A DNA stretch of 6,209 nucleotides, from contig MHFC01000117.1 in assembly GCA_001804025.1 (NCBI GenBank), forward strand, positions 24,997 to 31,205, read 5' to 3'. Origin of the DNA: Omnitrophica bacterium GWA2_52_8. GTDB taxonomy: Bacteria > Omnitrophota > Omnitrophia > Omnitrophales > Aquincolibacteriaceae. Shown here one piece after another: positions 3,724-6,209 of the stretch; positions within the stretch are counted from its first letter, which is position 1, and each line of letters begins with the position of its first letter. A program made the translations under genes and the position numbers. The notes beneath the pieces are model-generated. The model was not told the origin of the DNA. It was given only the letters and a program-made list of their open reading frames with translations, and ran no database searches.

Positions 3724-6209
3724 ATGAGCGAAAAAGGAAAAAGTGATTTTCTAAACAAAGTTTCCCCGCTGCACTCGGAAGTGCGTTTCCTCGGGAAGTG
3801 TCTCGGCCGTGTGCTCCGGGACCAGGAAGGCAACGCCTTTTATGAATTTGTCGAGGAAATCCGCACCACGGCAATCCAGCTGCGCAAACGCTACCGCCCC
3901 GAACTCGAAAAAAAGCTGATCGACCGTATCCGGTCGCGCAAGCTGGACGAAATCATCAAACTCATCCGCGCTTTTACCGTTTATTTTCTCCTCGTCAATC
4001 TGGCCGAAGACAAGCACCGGGTCCGGCGCAAGCGGGATTATGAGAACGAAGGCCAGATTCAGACAGGGTCACTCGAAGACGTCCTGACGCGGCTTCAAAA
4101 ATCCAAGAAAGGTCTGCGCCGGTTCATGCATGAGCTTGAGGAGGTTTCCATTGAGCTTGTGCTGACGGCACATCCGACCGAGGCGCAGAGGCGCACCGTG
4201 CTTGAAAAAAGGCTCGACATCGACCGCCTGCTTTTTGACCGCGAATTCCGCAAGCTGACTCCCGTTGAACTCGAGGAAAATGAGCAGAAAATTTATGAGG
4301 CCATCTGCCTGCTTTGGCAGACTGACGAACTCAGGCGCCGGCGCCAGACCGTCCTCGACGAGGTGGACAACGGGCTGTTTTATCTGGACGAAGTTTTTTT
4401 TGATGTTTTGCCGGCCATGCTGCATCGTTTTTACGGGCTTGCGGAAAAAATTGCGGGGCGGCGCGGCGCCAAATACCCTTTATTGCGTCTCGGAACATGG
4501 ATCGGCGGAGACCGCGACGGGAATCCGTATGTGACGCACGAGATCACGCGCGAAGCCGTGCGGCGCCAGAAAGTTGCCATTCTTCAGAAATACAAAAAGA
4601 CCATGGATGATCTGCTTGAGGCCCTGAGCCAGTCGGTTCAGCTCGTGGGCGCTTCAAACAAACTTATGGAGTCCATTGAATCGGACTCAAAAAATATGCC
4701 GCTCTTTGCAAAATCCATTCAGGAAAAAAGCCGGCAGGAACCGTACCGAAAGAAAATATCGTTTATCCGGCGAAAGTTGATGAATACGGCGCTAATCAAT
4801 GCGACGGAGGAGGAGCGCGGCAGTTTCGGCGCGGAGCCCATCGAAGCCGCATACGCCAATGCCGCCGAATTCCGCGCGGAGCTTGAGCTGATGGCCGAAT
4901 CGCTCAGAAAAAACAAAGGGGCGTATCTCGTGCCCCAGTTTGAGAAGCTCCTGCTGGCGGTGGATTTGTTCGGGTTCCATTTTGCGAAAATGGACGTCCG
5001 TGACAATGCCGAAGCCCTGGAAAAAGTCGTGGGCGAGCTGCTCTCTAAAAACGGGTTCTTAAAATCCTCTTTCTCCGAACTTGATGATAGAAGAAAGTCG
5101 GAACTGCTTAAAAAATTAATTCATGAAGCCCCGCACCCGCGGATTCTGGGCGGCGACTATTCGGCCGAAACGCGCGAATGTCTTGAGACGTTCCGGACTG
5201 TCCGCGAAGTCCGCGAAAAAATCGAACCGCGGGCCATGGACCGTTACATCCTGAGCATGACCCGGGGCTGTGCCGATATTTTTTCGATCCTCTGGCTCGC
5301 TGCCGAAACAGGGAGCCAGGACGTGATGACCGTGCCGCTTTTTGAAACCATCGAAGACCTTCAGAATGCCGCGCCGATTATGGAAGCCCTCTATACCGAC
5401 GGCCTTTATCAAAAACATCTGGCGCGCTGGGGCGGCCGCCAGGAAATCATGCTCGGGTACTCCGATTCGAATAAAAACGGCGGGTTCCTGACTTCCAACT
5501 GGGGACTTTACCGCGCCCAAAAAGTACTTTCGGATTCGGCCAAGAAGCACCGCATCAAGCTGACGCTTTTTCACGGGCGCGGCGGATCCATCGGCCGCGG
5601 GGGAGGGCCGAGCAACCAGGCGATTATGGCCCAGCCCGAAGGCAGTATGGGCGGAAGGATCAAGATCACGGAGCAGGGCGAAATCATTTCCCTGAAATAT
5701 TCCAACCCGCTGATTGCCGAGCGGAACCTGGAGCTTGTGCTGTCGGCAGTGCTTGCGGCGGATTTTCTTTATTATCAGGCGTCTCCGAAAATCCAGGAAT
5801 GGGAAAAGCACATGCAGTTTCTTTCGGATGCGGCCTTCCGGCAGTACCGGAAACTGGTTTATGAGAACAAGTCATTCCTCCAGTATTTTTATGAATCGAC
5901 GCCGATTGACGAAGTTTCGCGCCTGAATATCGGGTCGCGGCCCGCCAGGAGGGCGCAAACGCAGGCGATCGAGGATTTGCGCGCCATTTCCTGGGTCTTT
6001 AGCTGGATGCAGTCGCGGCAGCCCGTGCCGGGCTGGTACGGTTTCGGCACGGCCGTGGATCAATACATTTCAAAAAACGGGATGGCCGGACTTTCAAAAT
6101 TACGCGAAATGTATCAGGAGTGGCCGTTCTTCCGCGTTTTGGTTGATTTTGCGCAAATGAGCGCACAAAAAGGGGACATGCACATTGCCCGCCACTATGC
6201 TAATCTGGT
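3724..6209 (+). CDS. ppc: Phosphoenolpyruvate carboxylase, 3'-truncated by window end
   Basis: This cytoplasmic enzyme condenses PEP with bicarbonate to oxaloacetate and phosphate, replenishing the TCA cycle or feeding reductive C4 routes. I translated it codon by codon and found no stop through 828 residues; roughly the last 60-110 residues of the family length lie outside. Signature motifs are LTAHPTEAQRR with catalytic His150, GTWIGGDRDGNP (257-268), FETIEDL with metal ligand Glu541, IMLGYSDSNKNGG with Asp581 and Lys584, FHGRGGSIGRGGGP with His617, Arg619 and Arg625, TEQGE (649-653), and NIGSRPARR with Arg739 followed 14 residues later by Arg753. These align with E. coli His138, Glu506, Asp543, Lys546, His579, Arg581, Arg587, Arg699 and Arg713. 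Lys816 aligns with the aspartate-inhibitor ligand Lys773; the remaining two inhibitor contacts are beyond the window. Asn585 replaces the usual Asp. The ATG at 3724 has only a weak GGGA three bases upstream, so translation may couple to erpA, 16 bases before. Confidence 0.96.
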   Translation, partial: MSEKGKSDFLNKVSPLHSEVRFLGKCLGRVLRDQEGNAFYEFVEEIRTTAIQLRKRYRPELEKKLIDRIRSRKLDEIIKLIRAFTVYFLLVNLAEDKHRVRRKRDYENEGQIQTGSLEDVLTRLQKSKKGLRRFMHELEEVSIELVLTAHPTEAQRRTVLEKRLDIDRLLFDREFRKLTPVELEENEQKIYEAICLLWQTDELRRRRQTVLDEVDNGLFYLDEVFFDVLPAMLHRFYGLAEKIAGRRGAKYPLLRLGTWIGGDRDGNPYVTHEITREAVRRQKVAILQKYKKTMDDLLEALSQSVQLVGASNKLMESIESDSKNMPLFAKSIQEKSRQEPYRKKISFIRRKLMNTALINATEEERGSFGAEPIEAAYANAAEFRAELELMAESLRKNKGAYLVPQFEKLLLAVDLFGFHFAKMDVRDNAEALEKVVGELLSKNGFLKSSFSELDDRRKSELLKKLIHEAPHPRILGGDYSAETRECLETFRTVREVREKIEPRAMDRYILSMTRGCADIFSILWLAAETGSQDVMTVPLFETIEDLQNAAPIMEALYTDGLYQKHLARWGGRQEIMLGYSDSNKNGGFLTSNWGLYRAQKVLSDSAKKHRIKLTLFHGRGGSIGRGGGPSNQAIMAQPEGSMGGRIKITEQGEIISLKYSNPLIAERNLELVLSAVLAADFLYYQASPKIQEWEKHMQFLSDAAFRQYRKLVYENKSFLQYFYESTPIDEVSRLNIGSRPARRAQTQAIEDLRAISWVFSWMQSRQPVPGWYGFGTAVDQYISKNGMAGLSKLREMYQEWPFFRVLVDFAQMSAQKGDMHIARHYANL

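Noticed and set aside
5116..5811. 231-codon open frame on the - strand inside ppc
   Set aside because: It is antisense to the most conserved part of PEP carboxylase, with no recognisable domain and no Shine-Dalgarno that I noticed; a shadow.
1..6209. Mobile element, defence island or CRISPR array
   Set aside because: Every substantial + strand reading frame is a recognised housekeeping-type gene or a single nuclease domain. I saw no terminal inverted repeats, direct-repeat arrays, transposase or integrase motifs.

Overview
This window looks like an ordinary stretch of bacterial chromosome of moderate GC. All six recognisable genes lie on the + strand and are closely packed. I see no insertion sequence, phage gene, CRISPR array, tRNA, rRNA or convincing structured RNA. 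The organism cannot be named from this sequence. The single-subunit FabI, the IscS-type desulfurase with an A-type Fe-S carrier, and the bacterial-type PEP carboxylase indicate a bacterium. The DNHATTP opening of the desulfurase and the KYSNP stretch of the carboxylase remind me of uncultivated or environmental Gram-negative lineages such as Planctomycetota/Omnitrophota or deltaproteobacterial relatives. That impression is from memory and is weak.

Layout. Positions 1-480 hold the C-terminal part of a HAD-superfamily phosphatase, cut by the window start. A 99-base gap follows with a perfect TTGACA -35 box and a strong Shine-Dalgarno. Next come fabI (enoyl-ACP reductase, 580-1395) and, only 15 bases later, a stand-alone DnaQ/YprB-like DEDDy 3'-5' exonuclease domain protein (1411-2022); these two probably share a transcript. 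A 164-base gap (2023-2186) carries a weak hairpin with a T-run and two candidate sigma70-type promoters. A second tight cluster begins there: a cysteine desulfurase (iscS, 2187-3365), an ErpA-type Fe-S carrier (3378-3707, 12-base gap) and phosphoenolpyruvate carboxylase (ppc, from 3724, 16-base gap). The ppc gene is open at the right edge and is the largest gene here, with 828 complete codons present and the C-terminus missing.

How the genes fit together. IscS mobilises sulfur from cysteine, and the ErpA-like protein can carry assembled Fe-S clusters to targets, so these two form a functional pair. No IscU-type scaffold is present in the window. PEP carboxylase replenishes oxaloacetate, and FabI completes each fatty-acid elongation cycle. 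The link between Fe-S assembly and PEP carboxylase, and between FabI and the exonuclease, is positional only.

I found no clear undescribed system. The points most worth a second look are the stand-alone exonuclease of lower GC behind fabI, the unusual active-site loop and short tail of the desulfurase, and the iscS-erpA-ppc arrangement.
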